In this document: in pieces, positions 8,031-17,389 of the stretch
Position numbering within the stretch: the stretch's first letter is position 1
Layout of the letters: the number at the start of each line of letters is the position of its first letter
Assembly: GCF_002081825.1 (NCBI RefSeq)
Contig: NZ_MUKU01000005.1
Span: 62,001 to 126,000 of the forward strand
Source: Chromobacterium haemolyticum
GTDB lineage: Bacteria > Pseudomonadota > Gammaproteobacteria > Burkholderiales > Chromobacteriaceae
DNA length: 64,000 nucleotides
Direction: 5' to 3'
Position numbers and translations under genes: made by a program
The notes under the pieces: generated by a model
Databases searched by the model: none
What the model was told of the DNA's origin: nothing
What the model saw: the letters and a program-made list of their open reading frames with translations, nothing else

Positions 8031-8792
8031 TTAGCTTGAGGCGATAGCCGTCAGCGCGTCGCGCACCGCGGAGACAACCTGCTCCGGCTCGGAGAATTGC
8101 GGAAAATGGCCGCTGCGGGCGGCGATGACGTGACGGCCGCGCGGCGACAGTGCTGCCAGCCGGCGCTGGCCTTCGGCGCGCGCGTCCAGCACTGCTTTGG
8201 AGCTCAGCCAGGACAAGCCCGGCGCGCCGCCGCTGATCACGAACAAGGGAATGTCGGGGAAGGGCGGCGCTTCGGCGATCTGTTCCGCGCTGCGTCTCAG
8301 GTGCCCGGTTTCGTTCAGGGTGTCGCGGTCCTGGGCCAAGTCCAAGGCCCGGCGCAGCAGCTGGCCCAGCCGCCCTTGGCGTGCGTCCAGCGCGCTGATG
8401 TCTTCCGGCGCCGCGGCGTCCAGCAACACGCAGGCGGCCACTTCTCCGGCGTAGCTGCGGGCGAACAGATTGGCGATCAGGCCGCCCAGCGCGTGGGCCA
8501 CCAGTACATAGGGCGGAGCCAGGTTCGCCTTGAACAGCAGCGCGCGCAAGGTTTCCATCATCGCGGCGGCGGTCTGCGCTTCGCGGACGTTGCCGCTGTT
8601 GCCGATGCCGCAGCGGTTGTAGGCGAACACGCCGCTGAGCGCTTCCAGCGCCGGCAGCACTTTGTACCAGCTTTCCATCGGGGCGCCAGCGTCGTTGATC
8701 AGCACGATGGGCGGCGTCGCGTCGCCGACGGCGATGTACTCCATGGCGACGCCGTCGATGGCGGCGATGAGCTTTGGGGGCAGGGTGGTCAT
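8031..8792 (-). CDS. Alpha/beta-hydrolase fold protein lacking the nucleophile serine
   Basis: A 253-residue alpha/beta-hydrolase. The oxyanion region (VLINDAGAPMESW), the YNRCGIGNS turn and the C-terminal GRHVIAARSGHFPQFSEPE with the catalytic-type His are all in place. The nucleophile elbow, normally G-x-S-x-G, reads VAHALGGL: the codon is GCG (Ala) where Ser should be and the first Gly is Ala. The protein may therefore be a non-catalytic member, such as a binding or regulatory protein, or may use other chemistry. It is convergent with the GNAT gene (38 bases apart) and divergent from the PFK gene. No frameshift is seen, so the change is not simple decay. Confidence 0.8.
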   Translation of the reverse strand: MTTLPPKLIAAIDGVAMEYIAVGDATPPIVLINDAGAPMESWYKVLPALEALSGVFAYNRCGIGNSGNVREAQTAAAMMETLRALLFKANLAPPYVLVAHALGGLIANLFARSYAGEVAACVLLDAAAPEDISALDARQGRLGQLLRRALDLAQDRDTLNETGHLRRSAEQIAEAPPFPDIPLFVISGGAPGLSWLSSKAVLDARAEGQRRLAALSPRGRHVIAARSGHFPQFSEPEQVVSAVRDALTAIASS

Positions 8793-9091
8793 GGGGCAAG
8801 CCGGCGGCGGTCGCCGAAAAGTAGTCTATCCAATTGTTTTTGTAAGTAAAAAATTAATTCAGTTCCTGATAGTCATTATGGGCGCGAATTTTCCAGCGCC
8901 AACAGGGAAGCGGGGTCAGCCCGCCGTCTGTAGCGCGGCGGCAACTTGCGCGCGGATTTGCCGTCGGTCAAGGAAATGGAGAATGGCGGCGCCGTCCGGC
9001 TTGAGGCGGCTTTCCGGCCAGTGGTATGTTTGTGGTATTCCCGGCCCGGCCGCGCGCCGCGCCGTTTGATTCTCCATTTCTCCTGGTGGCG

Positions 9092-10312
9092 ATGATGTCC
9101 AAACCCCGTGCCGTATATTTGCAGTCGGGCGGCCCGACTGCGGTGTTGAACGCTTCCGCGCAGGGCGCGATTGAAACCGCGCGCCAGCGCGGCCTGTCGA
9201 TGTACGGCGCTTTCGACGGTCTGGCCGGCTTGCTGGAGGACCGCTTGTGCGATACCGACGCGGTATCGGACGAAGCCATCGCCCAACTCGCCTTCATGCC
9301 CGGTGGCAGCTTCGGCGTCAGCCGGCGGATGATAGGGAGCTTTGCCGAGGCCGGCGACGATTGGAGGCGGCTGCGCGAGGTGTTGGCCCGGCACGACATC
9401 CATTATCTGTTGGTCAACGGCGGCAACGGCTCGCTGGGCTGCGCCGAACGGCTGGCGGAGTTCGAACGCCACATGAGCTATCCGCTGAAGGTGGTGGGCA
9501 TTCCCAAGACCATAGACAACGACTTGGTGGGCACAGACAACAGCCCCGGCTACGGCTCCTCAGCCAAATTCCTGGCCAGCGCGATGCGAGAGGTGGGCCT
9601 GGACATGACCAGCATGGGTTGGGGCCGGGTGTTCATCATGGAAACCATGGGCCGTCACACCGGTTGGCTGGCGGCGGCCTGCGCGGCGGCAGCGCGCAAC
9701 GAACGCGAAGCGCCGCATTTGCTGCTGCTGCCGGAGGTGGCTTTCGAGGCCGAGCGTTTCCTCGCCGCGGTGGACGATAGATTGGCGCGCTTTGGTCAAT
9801 GCGCGATCGCTGTGGCGGAGGGCATCACCGACGCCGACGGCCGCTTTGTCGCCGAGGCCAAGAAATCAGAGGTCTACGGCCATGAGCAATTGGGCGGGGC
9901 CGGCCACTGGATCGCCCAGCTGCTGTTGCGCGAACGCGGCATTTCCGCGCATGTGGCGCAGGTGGATTATCTGCAGCGAGCCGGCGGTCACTTGGGGTCC
10001 AGCATGGATGTGCGCCAGGCCTACATCATGGGCGAGCGGGCGGTGGAGTGGCTGCTGGCCGGCAAAAGCGGGGTGATGGCCGGCATCAAGCGCATCCAGA
10101 ACCATCCCTATTGCTGGGATGTGGAGGAGGTGCCGCTGGCGGTGGTGGGCGATCAGGAGAAGCGGCTGTCGCCGGAGTTCATCGGCGCCGACGGTTTCAG
10201 CGTGACGCCGGCCTTCCTCGATTATGTGCGTCCCTTGATGGAGGGCGAGCGGATTCCGCCGTTCAAGGACGGGTTGCCGGATTACCGGCCCATTGCCTGG
10301 CCAAAGGTGTGA
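9092..10312 (+). CDS. 6-phosphofructokinase family (probably PPi-dependent type)
   Basis: A 406-residue phosphofructokinase-fold enzyme that phosphorylates fructose 6-phosphate at C1. Motifs run in order: AVYLQSGGPTAVLNAS (8-22), GGNGS (110-114), PKTIDNDLVGTDNSPGYGS (138-156) and METMGRHTGWLA. In E. coli numbering Lys in PKTIDND (position 124) marks PPi-dependent enzymes, while Gly in GGNGS (position 104) marks ATP-dependent ones, so the donor is ambiguous; the usual Asp103 is Asn. I start at the ATG ATG pair at 9092, because the upstream extension has no fold. A strong terminator follows, so it is monocistronic on its 3' side. Confidence 0.85.
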   Translation: MMSKPRAVYLQSGGPTAVLNASAQGAIETARQRGLSMYGAFDGLAGLLEDRLCDTDAVSDEAIAQLAFMPGGSFGVSRRMIGSFAEAGDDWRRLREVLARHDIHYLLVNGGNGSLGCAERLAEFERHMSYPLKVVGIPKTIDNDLVGTDNSPGYGSSAKFLASAMREVGLDMTSMGWGRVFIMETMGRHTGWLAAACAAAARNEREAPHLLLLPEVAFEAERFLAAVDDRLARFGQCAIAVAEGITDADGRFVAEAKKSEVYGHEQLGGAGHWIAQLLLRERGISAHVAQVDYLQRAGGHLGSSMDVRQAYIMGERAVEWLLAGKSGVMAGIKRIQNHPYCWDVEEVPLAVVGDQEKRLSPEFIGADGFSVTPAFLDYVRPLMEGERIPPFKDGLPDYRPIAWPKV

Positions 10313-10332
10313 GGGTGGTAGACGCGTGATGG

Positions 10333-10358
10333 AAAACCCGGCGCAAGCCGGGTTTTTT
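10333..10358 (+). terminator. Intrinsic terminator after the PFK gene
   Basis: Arms AAAACCCGGC and GCCGGGTTTT with a GCAA tetraloop, followed by a T-run. It begins 21 bases after the PFK stop codon. Confidence 0.9.
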
Positions 10359-10454
10359 ACCGCCTGCGCGGGCGGGTTCATGCCTCAGCGCAAACGGCGG
10401 CTGGGGAAGGAAAACAAGCCCGGCATCGGCCGGGCCCGTTGGCGGGAGAAGGAT

Positions 10455-11639
10455 TTACAGCACCAGGCCGCCGATCAGCGCCGACAGAATGCTGACCAGG
10501 GTGGAGCCGTACACCAGTTTCAGGCCGAAGCGGGACACCATATTGCCGCGTTCCTCGTCCAGGCCTTTTACCGCGCCGGCGATGATGCCGATGGAGCTGA
10601 AGTTGGCGAAGGACACCAGGAAGATGGAAATCACGCCTATGGTGTATTCCGACAGCTGAGCGGTGAGCTTTTTCAATTCCATCATCGCCACGAATTCATT
10701 GGTCACCAATTTGGTGGCCATGATGCTGCTGGCCGGCATGATGTCGGCGGCCGGGATGCCCATCAGCCAGGCGAAGGGGTAGAACACATAGCCCAGCACG
10801 TACTGGAAGTTCACGCCGAAGACGGCATCGAAGATATGGTTGACGGTGGTGATCAGCGCGATGAAGCCGATCAGCATCGCGCCGACGATCACGGCGATCT
10901 TGAAGCCGGCCATGATGTAGTCGCCCAGCATTTCGAAGAAGGACATGCGGTGGGAGGCTTCCGCGCTGATCAGCTCGTCGTCGTCCTGGCTGGCGTCGTA
11001 GGGGTTGATCAGCGACAGGATGACGAAGGTGCTGAACAGGTTGAGGATCAGCGCGGTGACCACGAAGCGCGGTTGGATGATCTGCATATAGGAGCCGACG
11101 ATGGACATCGACACCGTGGACATCGCAGTGGCGGCCAGCGTGTACATGCGCTTTTCCGAGAAGCTGCCGATGATGTTCTTGTAGGCGATGAAGTTCTCGG
11201 ATTGGCCTACGATCATGGAGCCCACGGCGTTGAAGGACTCGATCTTGCCCATGCCGCTGATCTTGGCCAGCACCCAGCCTATGCCGCGTATCACCCAGGG
11301 CAGCACGCGGATGTGCTGCAGGATGCCGATCAGCACCGAGATGTAGACGATGGGCATCAGCACCTTGAGGAAGAAGCTGAACTCGCCCTGATTGAGCAGG
11401 CCGCCAAACACGAAGTTGGTGCCTTCGCCGGCGTAGCTCATCAGCTTGTCGAACACGCCGGCCACGCCGCCCACCAGGGTCAGGCCGTAGCTGGAGTGCA
11501 ACAGGAAGTAGGCCAGCGCCAACTCCACCACGATCAGTTGCAGCACGTAGCGGATCTTGATGTTTTTGCGGTCGCGCGCCACCACTTGGGTCAGCAGGAA
11601 GACAACCAGCAGTCCGAAGACGAATTGAAGTATGTGCAT
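10455..11639 (-). CDS. nupC: Concentrative nucleoside transporter NupC/CNT family
   Basis: A 394-residue inner-membrane protein close in length to E. coli NupC (400). It begins [16 protein letters not shown] and has about ten hydrophobic segments. Family landmarks include a gate-like region [28 protein letters not shown] and the C-terminal [25 protein letters not shown] proteins import nucleosides with H+ or Na+. An upstream in-frame extension to 11891 is ignored because it crosses intergenic sequence with no membrane character. It is downstream of rlmD on the same strand but separated by rlmD's terminator, so it probably has its own promoter at 11640-11850. Confidence 0.9.
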   Translation of the reverse strand: MHILQFVFGLLVVFLLTQVVARDRKNIKIRYVLQLIVVELALAYFLLHSSYGLTLVGGVAGVFDKLMSYAGEGTNFVFGGLLNQGEFSFFLKVLMPIVYISVLIGILQHIRVLPWVIRGIGWVLAKISGMGKIESFNAVGSMIVGQSENFIAYKNIIGSFSEKRMYTLAATAMSTVSMSIVGSYMQIIQPRFVVTALILNLFSTFVILSLINPYDASQDDDELISAEASHRMSFFEMLGDYIMAGFKIAVIVGAMLIGFIALITTVNHIFDAVFGVNFQYVLGYVFYPFAWLMGIPAADIMPASSIMATKLVTNEFVAMMELKKLTAQLSEYTIGVISIFLVSFANFSSIGIIAGAVKGLDEERGNMVSRFGLKLVYGSTLVSILSALIGGLVL

Positions 11640-11851
11640 ATTTATTGCCTTGATGGGCCGTCCTTCAGGCAGGAACGGCGACGTTTGGCGGGCGCGCCCG
11701 CTGTGTGTGCTTGGTATTGTTGACGAGGCGAACGATGAATTTTGACATGAAGCCATTGCCGCTTCCATGTAAAACGCATTCGCCCGCCACTGTGCGCTTA
11801 TCCGTCGTCGCAAACTAGCCGGTTTGATCAAACAAGCTGCGCGGCGACGGC

Positions 11852-11884
11852 AAAAATAAAGCCCCCGGCCATGGCCGGAGGCTT
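11852..11884 (-). terminator. Intrinsic terminator of rlmD
   Basis: On the minus strand a stem AAGCC-CCGGCC type (one mismatch) closes around ATG and is followed by TTATTTTTG. It lies just after the rlmD stop codon at 11898 and before nupC. Confidence 0.8.
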
Positions 11885-11897
11885 GTTTCATTCCGCG

Positions 11898-13436
11898 CTA
11901 CTGCGCTTGTTGTTCCGCTTCGCGACGAGCTTGCTCGGCAAAATAATAATCGCGGCGAGCTTGCTTGGCCGCCGCCTTTTCCGCCAATTCCCGCTCTTTC
12001 TTGGCGGCTTCCTCCGCCGCCTCCGCGCGCTGGGCGGCCTTCACCGCTTCGCGCTCGGCTTCCTCGGCGGCTTCGATCGCGGCGATTTCGCTGCGGCTCT
12101 TGCACGGGCCGGTCTTTTCGAACCAGGCCACGGATTCCACATGGGCGGTGTGAGGGAACATATTGATGATGCCGGCCGCCTTCAGCGTGTAGCCCTTGGT
12201 GTGCACCAGTACATTGGCGTCGCGCGCCAGCGTGGCCGGGTTACAGGACACGTAGACGATGCGCTTGGGCGCGGTGTCTTCGGTGATGGCTTTCAACAAC
12301 TGCACCGCGCCGTCGCGCGGCGGGTCCACCAGCATCTTGTCGAAGCGGCCGAGCGCGGCGAAGGATTCCTCGGTGACTTCGAACAAATTGGCCATTTCAT
12401 AACTGACCTTGTCCTGCAGGCCGTTGTGGGTGGCGTTTTCCACCGCGCGCTTGACCAGGGGCTGGCTGCCTTCCATGCCGTGCACCTCGGCGCCGGAGCG
12501 GGCGATGGGCAGGGTGAAGTTGCCGATGCCGCAGAACATGTCGGCGATGCGCTCGCCCGGCCGCGGGTCCAGGAATTTCAGCGCGCGCGCCACCATCACC
12601 GCGTTGATCTCGGGGTTCACCTGGGTGAACTCGGTGGGGTAGTAGGGCATTTCCACGCGGTATTCCGGCAGGCTGTAAGTCAGCTTGGGCGCGTCCAGCG
12701 GGTAGACCGGATAACAGGTGTCCGGCCCCTTGGGCTGCAACCACATTTGCAGCGGCCGCTCCTTGCTGCCGTGGGCGTCGGAGAAGGCGCGCAACAAGGC
12801 GTGGTCGGCGTCGTTGATGGCTTCCATATTGCGGAACACCAGGATGTCCACCTTGTCGCCCACCGCCAGCTCCACCTGGGGCATGCGGTTGTTGATCGAC
12901 AGTTTATAGATCATCTCGCGCAGCGGCACGATCAGGTCAGAGATGTGGCGCGGCAGGATGTGGCACTCGCGCATATCGGTAATGTAGGTGGAGCGCTTCT
13001 CGTGGAAACCCACCAGCACGCCGCCCTTCTTCTCCACCAGCCGCGCCGACATCCGCGCGCGGTGGCGGTAGTGCCAGGCCGGGCCGGCGATGGGGGTCAG
13101 CACCTGTTGCGGCTTGACCCGGCCGATGCGGGCCAGATTGTCTTCCAGCACCCTTTGCTTGACCGCCACTTGGGCGCTGAACTCCACATGCTGCATCGAA
13201 CAGCCGCCGCAGGTGCCGTAATGCGGACAGCGCGGCTGCGTGCGCAGGAAGCTTTCCTTCAGCACCTGGCTGGTGTTGGCGTTTTCGTAGGAAGACTTCT
13301 TGCGATAGGCGCTGTAGACCACGGTTTCATACGGCAGCGCGCCGTCGATGAAAATGGTCTTGCCATCGACGTGGGCGACTCCCCGGCCTTCGTGGTCCAG
13401 CGATTCGACCTGAGCGATAGTCTGTTTGTGCGTCAT
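11898..13436 (-). CDS. rlmD: 23S rRNA (uracil-1939 C5)-methyltransferase RlmD
   Basis: A 512-residue SAM-dependent RNA methyltransferase. An N-terminal TRAM domain (about 1-60) is followed by the [4Fe-4S] cluster cysteines [10 protein letters not shown] (Cys70, 76, 79, with a fourth in RECHI). The Rossmann-type methyltransferase domain has [20 protein letters not shown] and the catalytic-cysteine motif [11 protein letters not shown]. The enzyme makes m5U1939 in 23S rRNA. The catalytic core ends near VAWFEKTG, after which about 70 extra residues form an Ala/Glu/Lys-rich helix ([24 protein letters not shown]) absent from the 433-residue E. coli protein. That tail is low-complexity and likely an alpha-helical extension of unknown role. 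Confidence 0.93.
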   Translation of the reverse strand: MTHKQTIAQVESLDHEGRGVAHVDGKTIFIDGALPYETVVYSAYRKKSSYENANTSQVLKESFLRTQPRCPHYGTCGGCSMQHVEFSAQVAVKQRVLEDNLARIGRVKPQQVLTPIAGPAWHYRHRARMSARLVEKKGGVLVGFHEKRSTYITDMRECHILPRHISDLIVPLREMIYKLSINNRMPQVELAVGDKVDILVFRNMEAINDADHALLRAFSDAHGSKERPLQMWLQPKGPDTCYPVYPLDAPKLTYSLPEYRVEMPYYPTEFTQVNPEINAVMVARALKFLDPRPGERIADMFCGIGNFTLPIARSGAEVHGMEGSQPLVKRAVENATHNGLQDKVSYEMANLFEVTEESFAALGRFDKMLVDPPRDGAVQLLKAITEDTAPKRIVYVSCNPATLARDANVLVHTKGYTLKAAGIINMFPHTAHVESVAWFEKTGPCKSRSEIAAIEAAEEAEREAVKAAQRAEAAEEAAKKERELAEKAAAKQARRDYYFAEQARREAEQQAQ

Positions 13437-14009
13437 GGTGTTGCTTGGAAAATCAAACGGAAAGCGGCGATTTTCTCAAATTATCCGGCGGCGCGCAGGG
13501 GTTTTTTGTCGGCGCCGGCCGGCGCGCCGGTTTCCACCTCCAGCCCGGCGGCCTGGCGTTCAGGCCGCGAGTGCGCAAGGCGGCCACCGCCTGGGTGAGT
13601 AGCACGCGATAAGGGCCGCGACGGTAGGCGATGATTTCGGCGCCGGCGTTGGACAGGCTGGCCTGCTCGACCAATCGCTCAACTGGCGATACTTGATCGG
13701 CGTTGTTGTTTGGTCTTGCCAGCGCGGCGGCGCTCTTTTTACGGATGCAGCCGGCGATGGGCGCGGGCTTTTTCGCCGCGAAAACGCCGCAGCCTTGTGG
13801 CGCATGCGAGTTTCGGCTTTGGTCTGCACGCGACGGCCTGGCTCTTGGCGCATTGGCCGGAACTTTGAGCCAAAGCCGGCTATGCTGGCGTAAAACCGAC
13901 AATATTAGCGACGGCCCGGGCGGGGCTAGGCGTTTGGTAATAGTCAGAATCTTGCTTTTTCACGCTTTCTGTTAGAATCGAACAATAGTGATTTCAAATA
14001 TGGTGCGGT
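13437..14009. other. Gene-poor interval between rlmD and the L,D-transpeptidase
   Basis: About 570 bases. Reading frames on either strand (for example 13453-13902 minus) are rich in Arg and Pro and look like non-coding frames of GC-rich DNA, though the segment QVSPVERLVEQASLSN (about 13630-13700, minus) is less random and could be a remnant of a lost gene. A weak -10-like TAGAAT at 13973-13978 lies upstream of the transpeptidase. I see no RNA gene. Confidence 0.5.
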
Positions 14010-14984
14010 ATGTTGAAGCGATGTTTTGGGCTGTTGGGTGTGCTGGGATTGAGCGCGGCGACGGGCGTCGGCGCGGCGGTGATTCCCGAGCCTGATGTGC
14101 AAGTCAGCCCCACCGGTCTGCATTTGGTGCTCAATTTGCCGCAAGCCAGGTTGTTCCAGTACCAGGATGGCAGGCTGTCCAAAATCTATCCGGTGGCGGT
14201 GGGCAAGATGCTGACCCAGACGCCGACCGGCAGCTTCGACATTACCGGCATTTACAAGGCGCCGGCCTGGCATGTGCCACGTTCCATCCAGGAAGAAATG
14301 CGCCGCAGCGGCAAGGAAGTGCAGACCGTGGTGCCGCCGGGGCCAAGCAATCCTTTGGGGCCGGTGTTCATCCGCTTCGGCGAGGCCAAGTTGGGTTTGG
14401 GATTTCATGGCACCAATGCGCCGGGTTCGGTGCCCGGCTTTCGCAGCCATGGCTGCGTGCGCATGAAAAACGACGACGCCTTGCTGCTCTCCAGGACAGT
14501 GGGCCGCGGCGACGCGGTGACGGTGGCTTATCAGACCGTGCTGCTGAACCAGGACGCCGCCGGCGAACTGTGGCTAACCGCTTATCGCAACCATTACAAG
14601 CAGGACGATCCCTCTTTCCCGATGCTGGCGGAAACGCTGCTGGCCTGGCAGAAGCAGAGGTCCGCAGTGGTGTACGGCGCGCGGGTGGATCAAGCCTTGA
14701 AAGCGCGCAAGGGCGTGCCGGTGTGCCTGACCTGCAAGGATGTGGCCAAGGCCAAGGTGGACGGCGATTTGGCGGTGGTGCGCTGGTTGTCGCCGGGCAA
14801 GGCCGACGACACCCAATTTGCGCATGAACCGGCGAGCCGCGAGCCGGGCGGTCCCTTGCCGACCCAGGCCGCGCCGCCGGCATCCGCGCCGCAGCACGCG
14901 CCGGTGGTCGCTCCGTCCTCGGCCCCGTCCTCCTCGCGGGCCGCCGTGCGCGGACAGCCGTCGCGAAACGGCCGCCCAGCCTGA
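14010..14984 (+). CDS. L,D-transpeptidase (YkuD domain), exported
   Basis: A 324-residue periplasmic protein. Residues 1-23 look like a signal peptide (MLKRCFGLLGVLGLSAATGVGA). The YkuD catalytic domain spans about 36-175, with His133 in GFHGTNAPG and the active-site motif SHGCVRM (His147, Cys149). Such enzymes make 3-3 cross-links in peptidoglycan or attach proteins to it. The region 176-270 is extra and includes a CLTC pair. The last 50 residues are rich in Pro, Ala and Ser and probably disordered. The gene converges with the MocR-type regulator; the two stops are almost adjacent with no obvious terminator between. Confidence 0.9.
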   Translation: MLKRCFGLLGVLGLSAATGVGAAVIPEPDVQVSPTGLHLVLNLPQARLFQYQDGRLSKIYPVAVGKMLTQTPTGSFDITGIYKAPAWHVPRSIQEEMRRSGKEVQTVVPPGPSNPLGPVFIRFGEAKLGLGFHGTNAPGSVPGFRSHGCVRMKNDDALLLSRTVGRGDAVTVAYQTVLLNQDAAGELWLTAYRNHYKQDDPSFPMLAETLLAWQKQRSAVVYGARVDQALKARKGVPVCLTCKDVAKAKVDGDLAVVRWLSPGKADDTQFAHEPASREPGGPLPTQAAPPASAPQHAPVVAPSSAPSSSRAAVRGQPSRNGRPA

Positions 14985-14985
14985 T

Positions 14986-16407
14986 TCAATCGGCCATCTC
15001 TCCCGCCAATTCCCCAACGCGCCGCAAGGCGCGTTCGTACGCAGGGTTCCACGGATAGCAGCAGGACAGCCGCACGCAGTTGCGATAGCGGCCCTTGGCC
15101 GAGTACAGCGTGCCGGGCGCGACGGTGATGCGCTCGGCCAGCGCTGTCTGGAACAACGCCATCGTGTCCACTCCGCTGGGCAATTCCACCCATAGCAGGC
15201 AGCCGCCGGAAGGCGAAGTGGCTCGCGTCTGCGCCGGAAAACAACTGGCGACGGTGCCGCGCAGCCTTTCCATCTGGCTCATGAAATGGCGACGGATCAG
15301 CCGCAAGTGGTGGTCGTAGCCGCCGGTTTCCAGGTATTCCGCTAGCGTTTCCTCCAATAGCCGCGGCTGGGCCAGCGAACTGGCGAACTTCAGTCGCGTC
15401 ACTTCGCGCAAAAAGCGCCCGGGCGCGATCCAGCCGATGCGAAAGCCCGGGGCCAGCGTCTTGCTGTAGCTGGAGCACAGCAGCACCCAGCCGTCGCGGT
15501 CGTAGGCCTTGACCGCGTCCGGGGTGGCGCCGTCGTAGTGCAGGTCGGCGTGCGGCACGTCCTCGATCAGCGGCACCTGGTGTTCGTTGACCAGCGCCGC
15601 CAGCCTTTGCTTGGCCTCGGCCGGCATGGTGCAGCCCAAAGGGTTGTGCACGGTGGGCATGGCCACGACGGCGTTCAACCGTTTCTCCGACAGCAGTAAT
15701 TCCAGAGCGTCCAGCGACAGGCCGTTGGCCGGGTGGGTGGGGATCTCGATCACGCTCAGGCCCAGATTCTTCAGCGTGGGCAGCAGTGCGAAATAGGTGG
15801 GCGATTCCAGCCCCACGGTGTCGCCCGGCTTGCAGCAGGCGCGCAAGGCCAGTTGCAGCGCCTCGGTGCAGCCGTTGGTGATCACCAAGTCCTCGGCCGC
15901 CAGTACGCAGCCCCAACTGACCGCGCGCTGGGCGATTTGGCGGCGCAAGCGTTCCGAGCCGGGCGGGAAGGGGTAGTCGGTGGTCAGTTCCGGATGCTGG
16001 CGCAGCAGCCGTCCCATGATGTGCTTGAAGCGGGTGGTGGGATAGAAGTCGCTGCCGCGCGGGCTGGCCAGCGACAGGTCGATGAAATCTTCCCGGGTTT
16101 GCGCCGTCATCACCGCTTCGATCTGGTCCACCACTTCGCCTGCGTGATGGGCGGCGCTTTGCCGGCGCATGCGCGGCAGCGGCAGGGTGGCGGCGGATTT
16201 GACGTAGAAGCCGGACTGCGGCCTAGCCTCGATCAGGCCGCGGTCCTCCAGCGTGCGGTAAGTCAGCAGGATGGTGGACGGGCTGACCTTGTGCATTTCG
16301 CAGGCCTTGCGCACCGAGGGCAGCCGTTCGCCGGGCTGCACCACGCCGGTCTGGATAAGGGTGATCCACTCGTTGACTAGCTGCTGGTATAGGGGTTCGT
16401 CGCTCAT
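14986..16407 (-). CDS. MocR-type regulator (GntR helix-turn-helix fused to aminotransferase-like domain)
   Basis: A 473-residue fusion. Residues about 4-70 are a GntR winged helix (GERLPSVRKACEMHKVSPST). The rest is a fold-type I PLP aminotransferase-like domain with VITNGCTEALQLAL, TVHNPLGCTMP and the PLP-lysine motif SSYSKTLAPGFRIGW. MocR proteins sense PLP or amino-acid adducts and usually control a divergent gene. Here the divergent gene is a LysE-type exporter, and a 34-bp perfect palindrome lies between them. I use the ATG at 16407 (MSDEPLYQQL), since the longer form to 16470 would run into the operator region. Confidence 0.9.
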   Translation of the reverse strand: MSDEPLYQQLVNEWITLIQTGVVQPGERLPSVRKACEMHKVSPSTILLTYRTLEDRGLIEARPQSGFYVKSAATLPLPRMRRQSAAHHAGEVVDQIEAVMTAQTREDFIDLSLASPRGSDFYPTTRFKHIMGRLLRQHPELTTDYPFPPGSERLRRQIAQRAVSWGCVLAAEDLVITNGCTEALQLALRACCKPGDTVGLESPTYFALLPTLKNLGLSVIEIPTHPANGLSLDALELLLSEKRLNAVVAMPTVHNPLGCTMPAEAKQRLAALVNEHQVPLIEDVPHADLHYDGATPDAVKAYDRDGWVLLCSSYSKTLAPGFRIGWIAPGRFLREVTRLKFASSLAQPRLLEETLAEYLETGGYDHHLRLIRRHFMSQMERLRGTVASCFPAQTRATSPSGGCLLWVELPSGVDTMALFQTALAERITVAPGTLYSAKGRYRNCVRLSCCYPWNPAYERALRRVGELAGEMAD

Positions 16408-16466
16408 GCAGAGGCCTCGCTGACAGATGTGAGGATCGCCATCGGTACAATTTCCCGTAAAAACGA

Positions 16467-16500
16467 CCATAACAGTTTTGAAATTATAAAACTGTTATGG
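16467..16500. promoter_or_regulatory. 34-bp palindromic operator between the MocR and LysE genes
   Basis: CCATAACAGTTTT (16467-16479) and AAAACTGTTATGG (16488-16500) are perfect 13-bp inverted arms around the 8-bp AT-rich spacer GAAATTAT. It lies 60 bases upstream of the MocR start and 115 bases upstream of the LysE start. The symmetry is far beyond chance, so this is a strong candidate binding site for the divergent regulator. Confidence 0.75.
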
Positions 16501-16615
16501 TTCCAATTCAATTTTTCTGAATCTGTATTCATCGTGGGCCAGGCGTTATCATGGCCACCATTGAAAACAAACCGCGTCCGGATTGTCCGGCTGCCGGTTA
16601 TGGCTTGGAGCCGTA

Positions 16616-17245
16616 ATGAACTTTGTTGCGTTGGTGACTTATCTGTTGGTGATGTCGATCACGCCGGGGCCTAACAATCTGGTGTTGGCCTCGTCCGGGG
16701 TCAATCATGGCTTTTCCCGCACGGTACCGGCCTTGCTGGGCATGTCGCTGGGCCTGTCGGTGCAGGTGGGCTTGTTGACGGTGTTTCTGGGCGGCTTGAT
16801 CGCCGTCATCGCCTCGGTGCAGCTTTATCTGGCGATGGCCGGCTGCCTGTATCTGCTGTGGCTGTCCTGGGGCATGGCGCGCTCCGGGCCTGCTAGCGGA
16901 GAAGCCGGCGGCGCGCCCATGGGCTTTTGGGGTGGGGTGCTGTTCAACTGGTTGAATCCCAAAGTCTGGCTGATGGGTTTCAATATCGCGATGGTGTTTC
17001 TGCCGGCCAAGATGAATGCCTGGCACGCCGGTCTGCTGTTCGCGGCGCTGACTTTCGTTATCGGTCTGCCGTGCATTGCCTTGTGGGCGGGCTCCGGCGT
17101 GGCTGCGCGCCGTTTCCTGGCGTCGCCGCGCCGGTTGCGGGTTTTCAATTGCGGCATGGCGGCAATGCTGGCGGGAACCGCGATCTGGCTGCTGCTGGAA
17201 ATGCTGCCGGCGCAGTCCTTGCACGCGCTGCCGCAAATGATTTGA
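16616..17245 (+). CDS. LysE/RhtB-family amino-acid exporter
   Basis: A 209-residue inner-membrane protein with about six hydrophobic segments and the family N-terminus MNFVALVTYLLVMSITPGPN, where the MSITPGPNN motif in the first helix is diagnostic. Other typical parts are GFWGGVLFNWLNPKVWL and a hydrophobic C-terminus. LysE-type proteins export amino acids or homoserine lactone. The divergent MocR-type regulator makes an amino-acid-responsive export system likely; the substrate is unknown. The start is the ATG preceded by TGGAGCCGTA, giving the TPGPN motif its normal position. Confidence 0.9.
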   Translation: MNFVALVTYLLVMSITPGPNNLVLASSGVNHGFSRTVPALLGMSLGLSVQVGLLTVFLGGLIAVIASVQLYLAMAGCLYLLWLSWGMARSGPASGEAGGAPMGFWGGVLFNWLNPKVWLMGFNIAMVFLPAKMNAWHAGLLFAALTFVIGLPCIALWAGSGVAARRFLASPRRLRVFNCGMAAMLAGTAIWLLLEMLPAQSLHALPQMI

Positions 17246-17389
17246 TGAATAGCTAAATCGATAGGGATGTTCTTGCTGCAGACATTGTCTATGCTGTCCA
17301 AAAGGGTAGGTGGCCTATCGTACAGGTATCCTGGGGCGCACCCGGGCCGGGGTAGGTCGTAGGCGGGCAGCCGAGACGGGGGCATCATC

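Noticed and set aside
10293-11723. 476-codon plus-strand frame opposite nupC
   Set aside because: Rich in His, Gln, Asp and Gly with no family match; it is the antisense shadow of the nupC coding sequence in GC-rich DNA.
11871-13598. 575-codon plus-strand frame opposite rlmD
   Set aside because: Antisense shadow; rlmD on the minus strand has complete family motifs over the same interval.
13453-13902. 149-codon minus-strand frame upstream of rlmD
   Set aside because: Mostly Arg/Pro-rich; only a short segment looks protein-like. Insufficient for a gene call, recorded as a possible remnant.
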